The notes under the pieces: generated by a model | Seen by the model: the letters and a program-made list of their open reading frames with translations, nothing else | Told to the model about the DNA's origin: nothing | Databases searched by the model: none | In this document: one piece after another, positions 47,921 to 57,787 of the stretch | Layout of the letters: every line of letters begins with the position of its first letter | Numbering within the stretch: the stretch's first letter is position 1 | Position numbers and translations under genes: made by a program | Origin: Mycolicibacterium rhodesiae NBB3 | GTDB lineage: Bacteria > Actinomycetota > Actinomycetes > Mycobacteriales > Mycobacteriaceae | NCBI RefSeq assembly: GCF_000230895.2 | Contig: NC_016604.1 | Span: 558,001 to 622,000 of the forward strand | Reading direction: 5' to 3' | DNA: 64,000 nucleotides

Positions 47921-48910
47921 CTATCTCGCAAAGCGAACGCGCAGGTCGCCGAAGAACGCGGTGACCAGCGGATTGAGGACGTCAGCGCGCTCCCATTGCA
48001 GGAAATGGCCAGCACCCGGCACCACGACCGGACCCGCGCGGTTCGTGAACGCCACCTCGCAGGTGTGCAGAAAATCGGGGCCGATCGCCTGGTCGTCCAT
48101 GCCGTAGAGGATCAGTGTGGGCACGTCGACCTTGCGGTCGAGTATCGGCGGCTCGCTCATCGGCCTGCCGTACTGCAGCTGATAGCAGGCCCAGCTCGCG
48201 CGCATCCGATCCTCGGTCGCAAACGGTTCGGTCATGAAGTCGACGTCCGCCGCCGTGAAAGTGCCCGGCGACGCCCACAGCCGGTGCCCGTACATACCCG
48301 CGACGTGCCGTCGTCGCTTGTCCTCGGTATCCAGTTCGGCCGCCAACGCGTCCGGTGTCGCACCCTGCAGACGGCGATAGTCGGCTGTCGGCCCGTCACC
48401 TATCGAGCGGATCGATGCGACGTCGATTCCTGCGGCGACGAAGTCGTCGAAGACGAACGGCGGCACGGTGTTGAAGTAGACGAGCTTCTCCACAAATCCG
48501 GGATAGCGGTGCAGTAAGTCCACCGCGACCGCGCCGCCGAGGTCGCCAGCCACCACGGCACACCGCGCGTGGCCGAGGACGTCGTGCACGAGCAGATACG
48601 TGTCGCGGCTCCACGCAGCCAGGTCGTACACGTCGGCGTCCGAGAGGTCTGAGTCGCCGAACCCACGCAGATCCGGCGCGATGACCTCGTATCCGGCCTC
48701 GGCCAACGCGCCGATGTTGCGCCACCATATGCGTTTGGTCTCAGGCCATCCGTGCAGCAGCACGACGGGATAACCGGCCCCTTCTCGGACGAACGCGATC
48801 GACAGCCCGTCGCGGCCCTCGCTGGGCGCCACCTCGCGACGGTGGACCGCGAACGCATCCGGCGCCGGGGTCGCCGGTTGTTCGGGTCGCAGGCGCAGGT
48901 CGTAGTGCAC
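47921..48910 (-). CDS. Epoxide hydrolase-like alpha/beta hydrolase
   Basis: A 329-residue alpha/beta hydrolase. The oxyanion motif is HGWPETKRIWW. The nucleophile elbow is AGDLGGAVA with Asp as nucleophile, as in epoxide hydrolases and haloalkane or fluoroacetate dehalogenases. Charge relay His is in GAGHFLQWE. The substrate is unknown. It is the last gene of the long tsa/alr run, 25 bp after the SnoaL-like gene, and its stop lies next to the groES promoter. Confidence 0.85.
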   Translation of the reverse strand: MHYDLRLRPEQPATPAPDAFAVHRREVAPSEGRDGLSIAFVREGAGYPVVLLHGWPETKRIWWRNIGALAEAGYEVIAPDLRGFGDSDLSDADVYDLAAWSRDTYLLVHDVLGHARCAVVAGDLGGAVAVDLLHRYPGFVEKLVYFNTVPPFVFDDFVAAGIDVASIRSIGDGPTADYRRLQGATPDALAAELDTEDKRRRHVAGMYGHRLWASPGTFTAADVDFMTEPFATEDRMRASWACYQLQYGRPMSEPPILDRKVDVPTLILYGMDDQAIGPDFLHTCEVAFTNRAGPVVVPGAGHFLQWERADVLNPLVTAFFGDLRVRFAR

Positions 48911-48935
48911 GGCAGCGAGTCTGCCGCAGCGACGG

Positions 48936-49379
48936 TCAGAAGTTCGTCGGATCGACCATCAGGTGATCGGAGGTATCGCCGATCATCTGGATCTGGACCT
49001 TGCGCTCGGTGAAGTGCCAACCGCCGCCGTCGCGAGCGAACGCGTCGAAATACCGTCCGACGACGATCGGCTGGATCGGCACGGCCTCGGTGTCCTGCAT
49101 GACGCAGAAGGTGGAACGGGAAACCGCGGTATCCCCGGTCAGCTCCACGATGGGGTTGAGCACGAGGTGGCGCGTCCGCGGTGTGTTGCCGTGGTCGGGG
49201 TAACGCCGAGTCGTCGCAGCGAACAGCTTGGCGATGTTGTCCGCACCGGACACCCCCTGCGGACCGGTACCGCCGAACGACGCCTTGGAGAGCAGCGCCC
49301 CGACGCCGTCGAAGTCACCGGCGTCGATCAACTCGGCGTAGCGGTAGAGCAACTCGATGATCTCCAGCTTCTCGCTCAC
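48936..49379 (-). CDS. SnoaL/NTF2-like protein
   Basis: A 147-residue small alpha+beta barrel protein of the NTF2-like superfamily ([25 protein letters not shown] at the N-terminus; [20 protein letters not shown] at the C-terminus). Members act as isomerases, dehydratases or binding proteins. The start GTG 49379 overlaps the tsaD stop (GTGA), so it is coupled to tsaD. Possibly acts with the epoxide-hydrolase-like gene that follows. Function undetermined. Confidence 0.8.
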   Translation of the reverse strand: MSEKLEIIELLYRYAELIDAGDFDGVGALLSKASFGGTGPQGVSGADNIAKLFAATTRRYPDHGNTPRTRHLVLNPIVELTGDTAVSRSTFCVMQDTEAVPIQPIVVGRYFDAFARDGGGWHFTERKVQIQMIGDTSDHLMVDPTNF

Positions 49380-50401
49380 AAGACCTGTCCCTTCACCACC
49401 GGCAACCCCGGATCGCTGGCCGAATCCAGCGGCGACGGCGCCGCACCCGCGGCGATCAGATGCGCCGCGAACGACGCGATCATCGCGCCGTTGTCGGTGC
49501 ACAGTCGCGGCCGAGGGATCCGCAGCGTCAATCCGTTCTCGGCGCAGCGCTGCGCGGCGAGCTCACGTAGCCGCGAATTGGCTGCCACCCCACCGGCGAT
49601 CAGCAGCGTCGACACACCCAGCTCCGTGGCTGCGCGGACGGCCTTGCGGGTCAACACGTCGGCGACCGCTTCCTGGAAACCGGCGGCGACGTCGGCCTGC
49701 GAGGCGTCCGGGTGGCTCTCGACGTAGCGCGCCACCGCGGTCTTCAGCCCGGAGAAGCTGAACGTGTAGGGATCGTCGCGAGGCCCGATCATCCCGCGCG
49801 GGAACACGATCGCGTCGCGGTCGCCGGTGCGCGCGAGGTCGTCGAGCACCTTGCCGCCCGGGTACCCGAGGCCCAGTAACCGCGCGACCTTGTCATAGGC
49901 CTCACCCGCCGCGTCGTCGACGGTGCTGCCGAGTTCGACGATCGGTTCACCCAAGGACCGCACGTGCAACAGGTTGGTATGGCCGCCGGACACCAGCAGG
50001 CCGATGCTCTCCGGCAGCGGCCCGTGGTCGAAGACGTCGGCGGCCAGATGGCCACCGAGATGGTTGACGGCGTAGAACGGCACCTGCCACGCAGCCGAAT
50101 ATGCTTTGGCCGCAGCCACTCCCACCAACAGTGCACCTGCCAAACCCGGACCGATGGTGGCGGCGACGATGTCCGGTTTGTCGATGCCGGCGGTGGTCAT
50201 GGCGCGGCGCATCGTCGGACCAAGTGCCTCCAAGTGGGCGCGTGACGCGATCTCGGGGACGACGCCGCCGAAGCGGGCGTGCTCGTCGACGCTGGAGGCC
50301 ACCTCGTCGGCCAGCAGCGTGACCGAGCCGTCAGCACCTAGTTCGGCGATGCCGACACCCGTTTCGTCGCAGGAGCTTTCGATGGCCAGGATGACTGTCA
50401 T
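49376..50401 (-). CDS. tsaD: tRNA N6-threonylcarbamoyladenosine transferase TsaD
   Basis: A 341-residue ASKHA-fold protein that transfers threonylcarbamoyl to A37 of ANN-decoding tRNAs with TsaB and TsaE. It begins [17 protein letters not shown], has the metal-binding region [12 protein letters not shown] and the ATP site VSGGHTNLL, and the late [11 protein letters not shown]. The start ATG 50401 overlaps the rimI stop (ATGA). Standard length. Confidence 0.96.
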   Translation of the reverse strand: MTVILAIESSCDETGVGIAELGADGSVTLLADEVASSVDEHARFGGVVPEIASRAHLEALGPTMRRAMTTAGIDKPDIVAATIGPGLAGALLVGVAAAKAYSAAWQVPFYAVNHLGGHLAADVFDHGPLPESIGLLVSGGHTNLLHVRSLGEPIVELGSTVDDAAGEAYDKVARLLGLGYPGGKVLDDLARTGDRDAIVFPRGMIGPRDDPYTFSFSGLKTAVARYVESHPDASQADVAAGFQEAVADVLTRKAVRAATELGVSTLLIAGGVAANSRLRELAAQRCAENGLTLRIPRPRLCTDNGAMIASFAAHLIAAGAAPSPLDSASDPGLPVVKGQVL

Positions 50402-50862
50402 GACGGATCCTCTGGAGGAAGGCGCTTCATGGTATAGGCATCCGCTCCGCTGGCGCGGTAATAGCGCCTGCGCAGACCGACATTCACGAAGCCTAAGCTC
50501 TCGTAAAGGCTGATCGCGGGCGTATTGTCGGTACGGACCTCCAGAAAGATCACGCTGTCGCAAGCCAATTCGATCAGCTCACTGACCAATCGCCTCCCGA
50601 TACCCCGGCCTTGGTACTCCGGGTCGACACCGATGGTGTGAATCTCGTACTCGTACGGGCGGACTCGGCCAAGCCGCGCGATCCCCGCATAGCCGACGAG
50701 CTTGCCGTCGGCGCGTGCGGACACATAGTGGATGTGCTTGGCCCGTAGTTCGGCCAGGAAAGCCCGCTCGGGCCATGGATCGTCGCCCTCGAACAACTGG
50801 GATTCCAGCTCGGCACATCGCGCGGCGTCAGACGGCTTCAGCTTCCCGTAGACAACGCTCAT
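50398..50862 (-). CDS. rimI: Ribosomal protein-alanine/N-alpha acetyltransferase RimI
   Basis: A 154-residue GNAT-family enzyme. The acetyl-CoA binding motif is [16 protein letters not shown], and the C-terminal segment is [23 protein letters not shown]. It acetylates N-termini of ribosomal protein S18 and others. The start ATG 50862 overlaps the tsaB stop and its own stop overlaps the tsaD start, both as ATGA. Confidence 0.94.
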   Translation of the reverse strand: MSVVYGKLKPSDAARCAELESQLFEGDDPWPERAFLAELRAKHIHYVSARADGKLVGYAGIARLGRVRPYEYEIHTIGVDPEYQGRGIGRRLVSELIELACDSVIFLEVRTDNTPAISLYESLGFVNVGLRRRYYRASGADAYTMKRLPPEDPS

Positions 50863-51455
50863 CGAGCCGCCCGCTCGGCCAGCGTCTTCGCATCGGGACG
50901 GCGCAGATACAGGGGCACCAGAGGCGCGGGCGGCGCGGTCCAGTCGGCGACGGCCCGCACCAACCCCCCGGGAGTCGGATACAGCGGCGGCCGCGCCAGG
51001 GCTTCGCTCGCACCGGGCACGTCGGCGGGGGCGGCGACGGCCGGCCCCTCGACGCGTACGCCGTCGCGGTAGCGCGCCCAGTACACCTCCCGCCTGCGCG
51101 CATCGGTGACGACCAGTATGTCGCCAGCCGTGCCGACACCGATGGCGTCGAGGCTGCACACGCCGTACACCGGCAGCCCGAGCGCGTGACCGTACGCCGC
51201 GGCGGTGGCCATACCGACCCGCAGGCCGGTGAACGGCCCTGGCCCGCAACCGACGACGATCGCTTCGAGGGCTTCGACGCGGACCTCGGCGTCTGCGAGC
51301 GCTCCGACCGCATTCGGCGTCAGCTGTTCGGCGTGTGCGCGGGCGTCGTGCGTGACGCGTTCGGCGAGCACGTCGAGGGTGTCCCCGTCTCGACGGACCA
51401 CCCCGGCGGTGACGGCGGGCGTGGCCGTGTCGATCACGAGAATGAGGCCGCTCAC
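50859..51455 (-). CDS. tsaB: tRNA threonylcarbamoyladenosine biosynthesis protein TsaB
   Basis: A 198-residue non-catalytic TsaD paralog. It starts ILVIDTATPAVTAGV, then AHAEQLTPN and GCGPGPFTGLRVGMATA. It forms the platform for TsaD and TsaE. The GTG 51455 overlaps the tsaE stop (GTGA). Length is slightly shorter than in Proteobacteria but normal for mycobacteria. Confidence 0.93.
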   Translation of the reverse strand: MSGLILVIDTATPAVTAGVVRRDGDTLDVLAERVTHDARAHAEQLTPNAVGALADAEVRVEALEAIVVGCGPGPFTGLRVGMATAAAYGHALGLPVYGVCSLDAIGVGTAGDILVVTDARRREVYWARYRDGVRVEGPAVAAPADVPGASEALARPPLYPTPGGLVRAVADWTAPPAPLVPLYLRRPDAKTLAERAAR

Positions 51456-51919
51456 GACGTACTCCACTGCCAGATCGCCGTGCGCACTTCGCTATCGCTG
51501 CCCCGTTCGAGGCGCACATCGAGATGGTTCTCGGACAGGCGCTCGGCGAGGCCTTCACCCCACTCCACCACGACGACGGCGTCTTCGAGGTCGGTGTCCA
51601 GGTCCAGCGAATCCAGTTCGGCGAGAAGGTCGACCGAGGAATCGTCGAGCAGACGGTAGAGGTCGACGTGAATCATGGCCGGCGCATCGGCGTTGCGTGC
51701 CCGGTGCACGCGGGCGAGCACGAACGTGGGAGATATGACCGGACCGTCGACATCCATGGCCTGTGCAATCCCCTTGGCCAACACGGTTTTACCCGCGCCG
51801 AGCGGTCCGGACAGCACCACGACGTCGCCGGGGCGCAATTCCCTGCCGAGTCGCACACCCAGAGCGATGGTGTCGTCGGCGGTCGGTAGTTCTGCCGTCC
51901 CGCCGGAACGTTCAGCCAT
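51452..51919 (-). CDS. tsaE: tRNA threonylcarbamoyladenosine biosynthesis ATPase TsaE
   Basis: A 155-residue P-loop ATPase. Walker A is SGPLGAGKTVLAKG, SPTFVLARVH is the following strand, and HVDLYRL and VVEWGEG are family motifs. It energises the TsaB-TsaD cycle. The start ATG 51919 is preferred over the frame to 52003 since it overlaps the hydrolase stop by 8 bp and gives the usual length. Confidence 0.93.
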   Translation of the reverse strand: MAERSGGTAELPTADDTIALGVRLGRELRPGDVVVLSGPLGAGKTVLAKGIAQAMDVDGPVISPTFVLARVHRARNADAPAMIHVDLYRLLDDSSVDLLAELDSLDLDTDLEDAVVVVEWGEGLAERLSENHLDVRLERGSDSEVRTAIWQWSTS

Positions 51920-53003
51920 TGTTGCGGACCCGGTCGCGGACGCGCCGGGTGAGGGCGACGAGCTTGGAGGGAGTGGCGCGCTCGACCAGCTGCACGAGTG
52001 CATCGTCGATGATCTCGGGCTGCTCCAACTGCACGAGATGCCCGGCGCCCTCGACGATCACGAGCTCGGACTTGGGCAACGCATCCGCCATGTCCTGGGA
52101 GTACTCCATCGGGGTGAGCAGGTCCTCGTCGCCGCAAGCGACCAGCGTGGGAACCTTCGCCAGGGTGGTCAGCCCTTCGGTTTCGTCGTGCACCTCGAGT
52201 GCGTGCAGGAATTCGACGAGTGTCCCGATCGGGGTGGCGTGCATCATCTTCTCGGAGAACTCGACGACGGTAGGGCTGATCTTCTCGTCGCCGTAGGAGG
52301 CGGCACGCAGGATCGGGGCGATCACCGATTTGGCGGCGCCGCGGGTACGGTGCACGGTCTTCGGCGCGTACCGCACCGCGAAGCGGACCGCTTCCAGTGC
52401 CGGATTCTTCAGGATCTCGCCCAGCGGCGACCGTGAAACCCCCTCGGCCGCAGACGCAATCAACGCCGCACCCACGATCCGCGTGGGGTACCGCTTCGGG
52501 AACTGCCTGGCGTGCGACAAGACGGTCATGCCGCCCATGGAATGACCCACCAGCACGATGGGCCCGCGCGGAGCCATCACCGCCAGCACCGTCTCGAGAT
52601 CCTTGCCCAGTTGCTCCACGTTGTACGTGTCGGGCGGCGCCTGCCCGGACAGGCCGTGGCCGCGCTGATCATAGAAGACCATCCGCACCTGCGAGCCCCA
52701 CTCCTCGGTAAGCCGGGCGCGCTGGAAATGGAAGGCGCCCATCTGAAGACAGAAGCCGTGGGCGAAGACCACCGTCAGCGGAGCATCGGGGTCTCCCGCC
52801 TCACGAACCGCCAGGTCGACACCGTCGGGCGTGGTGACGACGCTGCTGCGGTCGGTGTCGAGAAGACCGAAATCCTCGTACTGGTAGGGATCTTCGCTAC
52901 TGACCCGTCGTCGCAGAGACCTGGCGACAGACACCGCGGTCGCGGTGCCGACAGCGGTGACACCCGCCGCACCCGCCAGCCAGCGCGCACCCTGGTCACT
53001 CAA
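51912..53003 (-). CDS. Membrane-anchored alpha/beta hydrolase
   Basis: A 363-residue protein with an N-terminal Ala-rich membrane segment ([19 protein letters not shown]) followed by an alpha/beta hydrolase domain. The nucleophile elbow is [10 protein letters not shown], and [12 protein letters not shown] supplies the His. The TTG start at 53003 overlaps the alr TGA (TTGA). It is inserted between alr and tsaE; the conserved arrangement suggests co-expression, but substrate and role are unknown. Confidence 0.85.
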   Translation of the reverse strand: MSDQGARWLAGAAGVTAVGTATAVSVARSLRRRVSSEDPYQYEDFGLLDTDRSSVVTTPDGVDLAVREAGDPDAPLTVVFAHGFCLQMGAFHFQRARLTEEWGSQVRMVFYDQRGHGLSGQAPPDTYNVEQLGKDLETVLAVMAPRGPIVLVGHSMGGMTVLSHARQFPKRYPTRIVGAALIASAAEGVSRSPLGEILKNPALEAVRFAVRYAPKTVHRTRGAAKSVIAPILRAASYGDEKISPTVVEFSEKMMHATPIGTLVEFLHALEVHDETEGLTTLAKVPTLVACGDEDLLTPMEYSQDMADALPKSELVIVEGAGHLVQLEQPEIIDDALVQLVERATPSKLVALTRRVRDRVRNNG

Positions 53004-54169
53004 TGTGGGGTTCCCCGGTAGGTCCGTACGACGCGGCCGCGTGGGCTCGTGACGACTTCGTAGGTGATGGTGCCGAGCAGTTCCGCCCAGTCCTGCGCGG
53101 TGGGTTCACCGTCGGTGCCCGGTCCGAACAGGATCGCGTCATCACCCTCACGCACATCGCCGTCGGAGCCCACGTCGACGACGAGTTGATCCATGCAAAC
53201 GCGTCCGACCGCGGGCCGCAGTCTGCCGTTGATCAGCACGTCGATGCGGCCGCTGAGGTTGCGGAAGACACCGTCGGCATAGCCGATCGGCAGCAGCGCC
53301 AGGGTGGTGTCGCGATCGGAGATCCATGTGTGGCCATAGGACACACCCTCGCCCGCTTGCACCGGGCGCACCAGGGCCACCGGACATTTCAGTGTCATCG
53401 CCGGTTTCAACCCCATGTCGCCACGTTCGGGTATCGGGGTCTGCCCGTACACGGCGATGCCGGGGCGGACCATGTCGAACCCGAGATCCGGCCGTGTCAG
53501 CAGCGAGGGCGAGTTGCTCAGATGCACCACCTCGTACCGCAGACCCTGGTCGCGCGCCTGCCCGTGCATCTCCCTGAGCCGTTGCGCCTGAAGGTCATTG
53601 AGCGGATCGTCGGGTAGGTCGCCGTGCACCAGATGCGACATGAGGCCACGCAACGTGAACGCTTCCTCGGCCAGCGCGCGCTTCAGTTCGGGCAGCATCG
53701 CCGTGTACTCCGCACGGCTGGCGCCATTGCGATTCAGGCCCGTGTCGACCTTGACGGTGACTTTCGCGGTGCGTCCCGTCCGCTCGGCCGCGTCGCGCAG
53801 TTCACCGATCTGGCGCACCGACGACACCGCGATCTGCACATCGGCTTCGAGCGCGGGGGCGAAGTCGGTCCCCGGCGGATGCAGCCACGCCAGCACGGGA
53901 GCGGTGATGCCGTCGCGCCGGAGCCTGATCGCCTCGTCGACGGTGGCGACACCCAGCTCCGCGGCGCCTGCAGCCAGCGCCGCGCGGCCGGTCTGCGTCG
54001 CACCGTGGCCGTACCCGTCCGCCTTGACGACGGCCATCACCTGCGCCAGGCCTGCGCGCTCCCGCAGCAGCCTCACGTTGTGGGCCACGGCGTCGAGGTC
54101 GACGACCGCCTCAGGGGACGGCGGTGCGGCCGTCGCCGGTGTGGTCGCTCTGGTCGATTGCATCGTCAT
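53000..54169 (-). CDS. alr: Alanine racemase
   Basis: A 389-residue PLP enzyme making D-alanine for peptidoglycan. The PLP Lys is in [10 protein letters not shown] (near residue 48), and the catalytic Tyr is in GVSYGHTW. The N-terminal TIM barrel and C-terminal beta domain are complete. Its stop overlaps the hydrolase gene and it lies 62 bp after gadB. Confidence 0.96.
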   Translation of the reverse strand: MTMQSTRATTPATAAPPSPEAVVDLDAVAHNVRLLRERAGLAQVMAVVKADGYGHGATQTGRAALAAGAAELGVATVDEAIRLRRDGITAPVLAWLHPPGTDFAPALEADVQIAVSSVRQIGELRDAAERTGRTAKVTVKVDTGLNRNGASRAEYTAMLPELKRALAEEAFTLRGLMSHLVHGDLPDDPLNDLQAQRLREMHGQARDQGLRYEVVHLSNSPSLLTRPDLGFDMVRPGIAVYGQTPIPERGDMGLKPAMTLKCPVALVRPVQAGEGVSYGHTWISDRDTTLALLPIGYADGVFRNLSGRIDVLINGRLRPAVGRVCMDQLVVDVGSDGDVREGDDAILFGPGTDGEPTAQDWAELLGTITYEVVTSPRGRVVRTYRGTPH

Positions 54170-54231
54170 GTCACCAGAGCCGATTGTCCCAGACCATCGA
54201 CAGTGGCCGCCCTACCGGTGTGCAAGCCGAC

Positions 54232-55620
54232 TCAGTGCGCGAACGGCTCCAGCTGGTCGAAGTGGCCCTGCGGCTTCAACGCATCGAGGTGGGACAACGC
54301 GGTCTTGACGTCGTCATACAACGCCCTGGCCAGGTCCGCAGAGAACCCCTCGCGGACCACGATACGCAGCATCGTGACGTCCTCAGCTCCATCCGGCATG
54401 GTGTAGGCGGGCACCTGCCAGCCGTAAGAACGTAAGGCATGCGACACGTCGAACTCCGTGTAGCCGAAATCACCCTTGAGCCGGAAGCTGACCACCGGGA
54501 TCGCCGAACCGTCCGCGACGACCTCGAAATGCTCACTTTCTCCGAGCTGATCTCCGAGCCAGCGCGCGGTCGATGACAGACACTGCATCACCTTGGCGTA
54601 TCCCCCACGGCCCAGCCGCAGGAAGTTGTAGTACTGGCCGACGACCTGGTTGCCCGGCCGCGAGAAGTTCAGCGTGAACGTCGGCATGTCACCGCCGAGA
54701 TAGTTGACCCGGAAGACGAGATCCTCGGGCAGGTATTCCGCACTGCGCCAGACCACGAATCCGATGCCGGGGTAGGTCAGCCCATATTTGTGGCCGCTCA
54801 CGTTGATCGAGACGACGCGGGGCAGCCGGAAGTCCCACTCCAGATGGGGATGCAGGAACGGCACGACGAAGCCGCCGCTGGCCGCGTCGACGTGCACCGG
54901 AATGTCCACACCGCCGTCGAGGGCCAACTTGTCCAGCGCCGCGCAGATCTCGCCGATCGGCTCGAGCTCGCCCGTATACGTCGTGCCCAGAATGGCGACC
55001 ACGCCGATGGTGTCCTCGTCGATGTGCTCCAGGACCTGCTCGGCGGTGATGACATAGCGGTCCTCGGCCATCGGGAGATACCGCGGTTCGACGTCGAAGT
55101 AGCGGCAGAATTTCTCCCACACGACCTGGACGTTGGCCCCCATCACCAGGTTCGGGGTCCGGCCCTTCCAGTCCTTACCCACCTTCTCGCGCCACCGCCA
55201 CTTCATCGCAAGGCCGGCGAGCATCACGGCCTCGCTCGACCCGATGGTGGATACCCCGACGGCACTGTTCGGGTCGTCGTCGCGCAAATCCTCGGCGTGG
55301 AACAGGTCGGCCACCATGCACACACACCGCTGCTCGATCGCGGCGGTCGCGGGGTACTCGTCCTTGTCGATCATGTTCTTGTCGAACGTCTCGGCCATCA
55401 GGCGTTCGGCCTGGGGATCCATCCACGTGGTGACGAACGTGGCGAGGTTCAGCCGCGAACTGCCGTCGAGCATGAGCTCGTCGTGGATGAACCTATAGGC
55501 GGCATCGGGATCCATCGGCTCGTCGGGCAGCCGCAGCGAAGGAACGGGCGACATCTCCATCCGGCACGTGTACGCCGGGGTGATGTGTTGTCCGCGGCTG
55601 TGGCTGTGCTTGCGCGTCAT
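54232..55620 (-). CDS. gadB: Glutamate decarboxylase
   Basis: A 462-residue PLP decarboxylase converting glutamate to GABA with proton consumption. The PLP lysine is in VSGHKYGLTYPG, preceded by HVDAASGGFVVPF. The start ATG 55620 has AAGGAC upstream; the open frame to 55764 is not supported. Lies between nnr and alr. No adjacent antiporter gene (gadC) is seen. Confidence 0.95.
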   Translation of the reverse strand: MTRKHSHSRGQHITPAYTCRMEMSPVPSLRLPDEPMDPDAAYRFIHDELMLDGSSRLNLATFVTTWMDPQAERLMAETFDKNMIDKDEYPATAAIEQRCVCMVADLFHAEDLRDDDPNSAVGVSTIGSSEAVMLAGLAMKWRWREKVGKDWKGRTPNLVMGANVQVVWEKFCRYFDVEPRYLPMAEDRYVITAEQVLEHIDEDTIGVVAILGTTYTGELEPIGEICAALDKLALDGGVDIPVHVDAASGGFVVPFLHPHLEWDFRLPRVVSINVSGHKYGLTYPGIGFVVWRSAEYLPEDLVFRVNYLGGDMPTFTLNFSRPGNQVVGQYYNFLRLGRGGYAKVMQCLSSTARWLGDQLGESEHFEVVADGSAIPVVSFRLKGDFGYTEFDVSHALRSYGWQVPAYTMPDGAEDVTMLRIVVREGFSADLARALYDDVKTALSHLDALKPQGHFDQLEPFAH

Positions 55621-55640
55621 GGCAAGTCCTTTCGTTTTCT

Positions 55641-57041
55641 CTAAAGAGAGGCGATGGCCGCCCGGAGATGGGCGAGGATGCGTGAAGCTGATGTCGGTGC
55701 CGGGCGCGGCCCGGGGTCGGCGGCGGACAGGTTGGCGGCGCGTGCGTGCACATGCGCAGCGCACGCGGCGGCCTGGCCGGGCGGTAGCCCTGCTGCCAGC
55801 AGCGCGCCGATGACACCGGACAGCACGTCACCGGAACCAGCTGTGGCCGCCCAGGATTGGCCCGCGGAGTTCAGGTAGACCGGCCCACCGGGTTCGGCGA
55901 TGACGGTGATGTTGCCCTTCAGCAACACCGTGACACCGAGGCTGTCGGCCAGCTTGCGGGCGGCACCGACGCGGTCGTCACCGGGCGGCGAGCCCGCCAG
56001 CCTCTCGAATTCCCCCGCGTGAGGCGTCAACACGGTGGGTGCGCCGCGATTGACGACGAGGTCGGGGTGCGCGGCCAGGATCGTGAGCCCGTCGGCGTCG
56101 ACGATCACGGGCAGATCGGTCTCCAGCGCGAACCAGAGCGCCGCCGCGCCGGTGTCGTCGGTACCCAGTCCTGGCCCGACCACCCACGCCTGCACCCGTC
56201 CGGCGGTGGACACACTCGGTGTGGCGATCACTTCCGGCCACTGTGAAAGAACCTGTTGTGCAGCACTTCCCGCGTAGCGCACCATGCCGGACGTCGCGGC
56301 GACCGCGGCACCGGTGCATAGCACGGCCGCACCCGGATAGGCAGCCGAACCCGCCAGGATGCCGGTGACACCCTGGGTGTACTTGTCGTCCTTGGGGCCC
56401 GGGATGGGCCACCGCGTCGCGACGTCGGCGGCCTCGAGCTCATAGACATCGGAGTGTGGCAGGTCCAGACCGATGTCAATCAGCTCGACGCGACCGCAAT
56501 CGCCAAGAGCGTGAACCGGTTTGAGGCCACCGAAGGTCACGGTCAGCGCGGCATGCACATGCGGGCCGTCCGCGGCGCCGGTGTGCACGTCGATGCCGCT
56601 GGGTATGTCGACGGCGACGATGGGAGCACTCACGTGCTCGAACACCTCGGCGGCGTCGGGCCGCAGTGATCCGGAACCCGAGATCCCGACGACGCCGTCG
56701 ATGACCAGATCGGTTGCCGTCGGCACACTTTCGACGATCCGACCGCCAGATGCCGTGAACGCCGCCAGCGCCTTGGCGTGCGTATGTTCCGGTTTGAGCA
56801 GGACAGCGGTGGCCGACGCGCCACGACGGCGCAGGAAGGTCGCCGCCCACAGTGCGTCGCCACCGTTGTCGCCGGAGCCGACGACCGCGCAGACCCGGCG
56901 ACCGGAGACGCCGCCCAGGTAGCGGGTGATCGCGGTGGCCAAGCCGTGGGCAGCTCGACGCATCAGGGCACCGTCGGCCAGGCTCGCCAGCAGCGGCGCT
57001 TCTGCCTCGCGGATCTGGTCGGCGGTGTAGTAGTGACGCAT
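55641..57041 (-). CDS. nnr: Bifunctional NAD(P)H-hydrate repair enzyme (epimerase/dehydratase)
   Basis: A 466-residue fusion. The N-terminal YjeF_N/AIBP epimerase holds VVGSGDNGGDALWAA and VAVDIPSGID; the C-terminal ADP-dependent dehydratase (YjeF_C/ribokinase fold) holds VLTPHAGEFERL and AATAGSGDVLSGVIG. It repairs hydrated NAD(P)H. The start ATG 57041 (MRHYYTADQ) matches recalled homologs; the longer frame is rejected. First gene of the minus-strand run. Confidence 0.94.
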   Translation of the reverse strand: MRHYYTADQIREAEAPLLASLADGALMRRAAHGLATAITRYLGGVSGRRVCAVVGSGDNGGDALWAATFLRRRGASATAVLLKPEHTHAKALAAFTASGGRIVESVPTATDLVIDGVVGISGSGSLRPDAAEVFEHVSAPIVAVDIPSGIDVHTGAADGPHVHAALTVTFGGLKPVHALGDCGRVELIDIGLDLPHSDVYELEAADVATRWPIPGPKDDKYTQGVTGILAGSAAYPGAAVLCTGAAVAATSGMVRYAGSAAQQVLSQWPEVIATPSVSTAGRVQAWVVGPGLGTDDTGAAALWFALETDLPVIVDADGLTILAAHPDLVVNRGAPTVLTPHAGEFERLAGSPPGDDRVGAARKLADSLGVTVLLKGNITVIAEPGGPVYLNSAGQSWAATAGSGDVLSGVIGALLAAGLPPGQAAACAAHVHARAANLSAADPGPRPAPTSASRILAHLRAAIASL

Positions 57042-57118
57042 CAGAGTCAGGATTCCATGCCGGTCGCCGTCCGCGGCCCTGGACGCCGAAAGTTCCTCGT
57101 GAGGATACTGTCGTTGGC

Positions 57119-57787
57119 GTGGATTCCCGGCCGCGCGGCATGGCAAGCGCCCCACTCACCTTTGTGTGGCTGCTCGTCCTGTTCGTCACCACCCGCGTTC
57201 AGCGGTCAGCCGGGCGATGGGGATCGCGACGCATCCAGCGCAGGCATTCGACCAACCTGAACCGTCTGCAGGCCGAACCGTCGCGTGTATTGACGACCAG
57301 CCTGTTCTGGCTCGACGACCACAAGTGGTGGCCGTACGTGCCGGTGTTCGTCGGAGTCGTCGCCCCGGCCGAACGTCGGTTGCATTGGTGGCGTTGGCTT
57401 CTCGTGGGGGTGGCAGCCCATGTCATCGCCACCTACGTCGGCCAGGGCTACTTGAGATATTCGATCACGAAGTCACGCGCCCCGAGGCGCTTGGTGAATG
57501 CCCGCGATGTCGGGGTGAGCTACTTCGTCTTCGGCGTGGCGGGCACCTTGACCGGGTACATCCGACGTCCCTGGCGCGCTCGTTGTCAGCTAGGGGCGGT
57601 GGGAGCTTTGACCGGCAATGCCATTCTTCGGCCGACCTTCACCGAGGTGGGCCACCTGACGGCCCTGGTCGTCGGATTGTCAGCCGTCGCGCTGGCCCCT
57701 GATCGCGACGCCACGCCCTACCCGAGCGAAGGCGTCTACTCGACGGTGACGGACTTGGCGAGGTTGCGCGGTTTGTCGACGTCGTAG
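57119..57787 (+). CDS. Rhomboid-like membrane protein
   Basis: A 222-residue protein with about five membrane segments. The stretch DVGVSYFVFGVAGTLTGYI and later GNAILRPTFTEVGHLTALVVG resemble the rhomboid-like 2 group of actinobacteria, where catalytic Ser/His are often changed: here a serine in GVSYF and a His in GHLTA are present. The GTG start at 57119 or ATG 57140 is possible. It runs 52 bp into the convergent glmS 3' end. Activity uncertain. Confidence 0.68.
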   Translation: MDSRPRGMASAPLTFVWLLVLFVTTRVQRSAGRWGSRRIQRRHSTNLNRLQAEPSRVLTTSLFWLDDHKWWPYVPVFVGVVAPAERRLHWWRWLLVGVAAHVIATYVGQGYLRYSITKSRAPRRLVNARDVGVSYFVFGVAGTLTGYIRRPWRARCQLGAVGALTGNAILRPTFTEVGHLTALVVGLSAVALAPDRDATPYPSEGVYSTVTDLARLRGLSTS

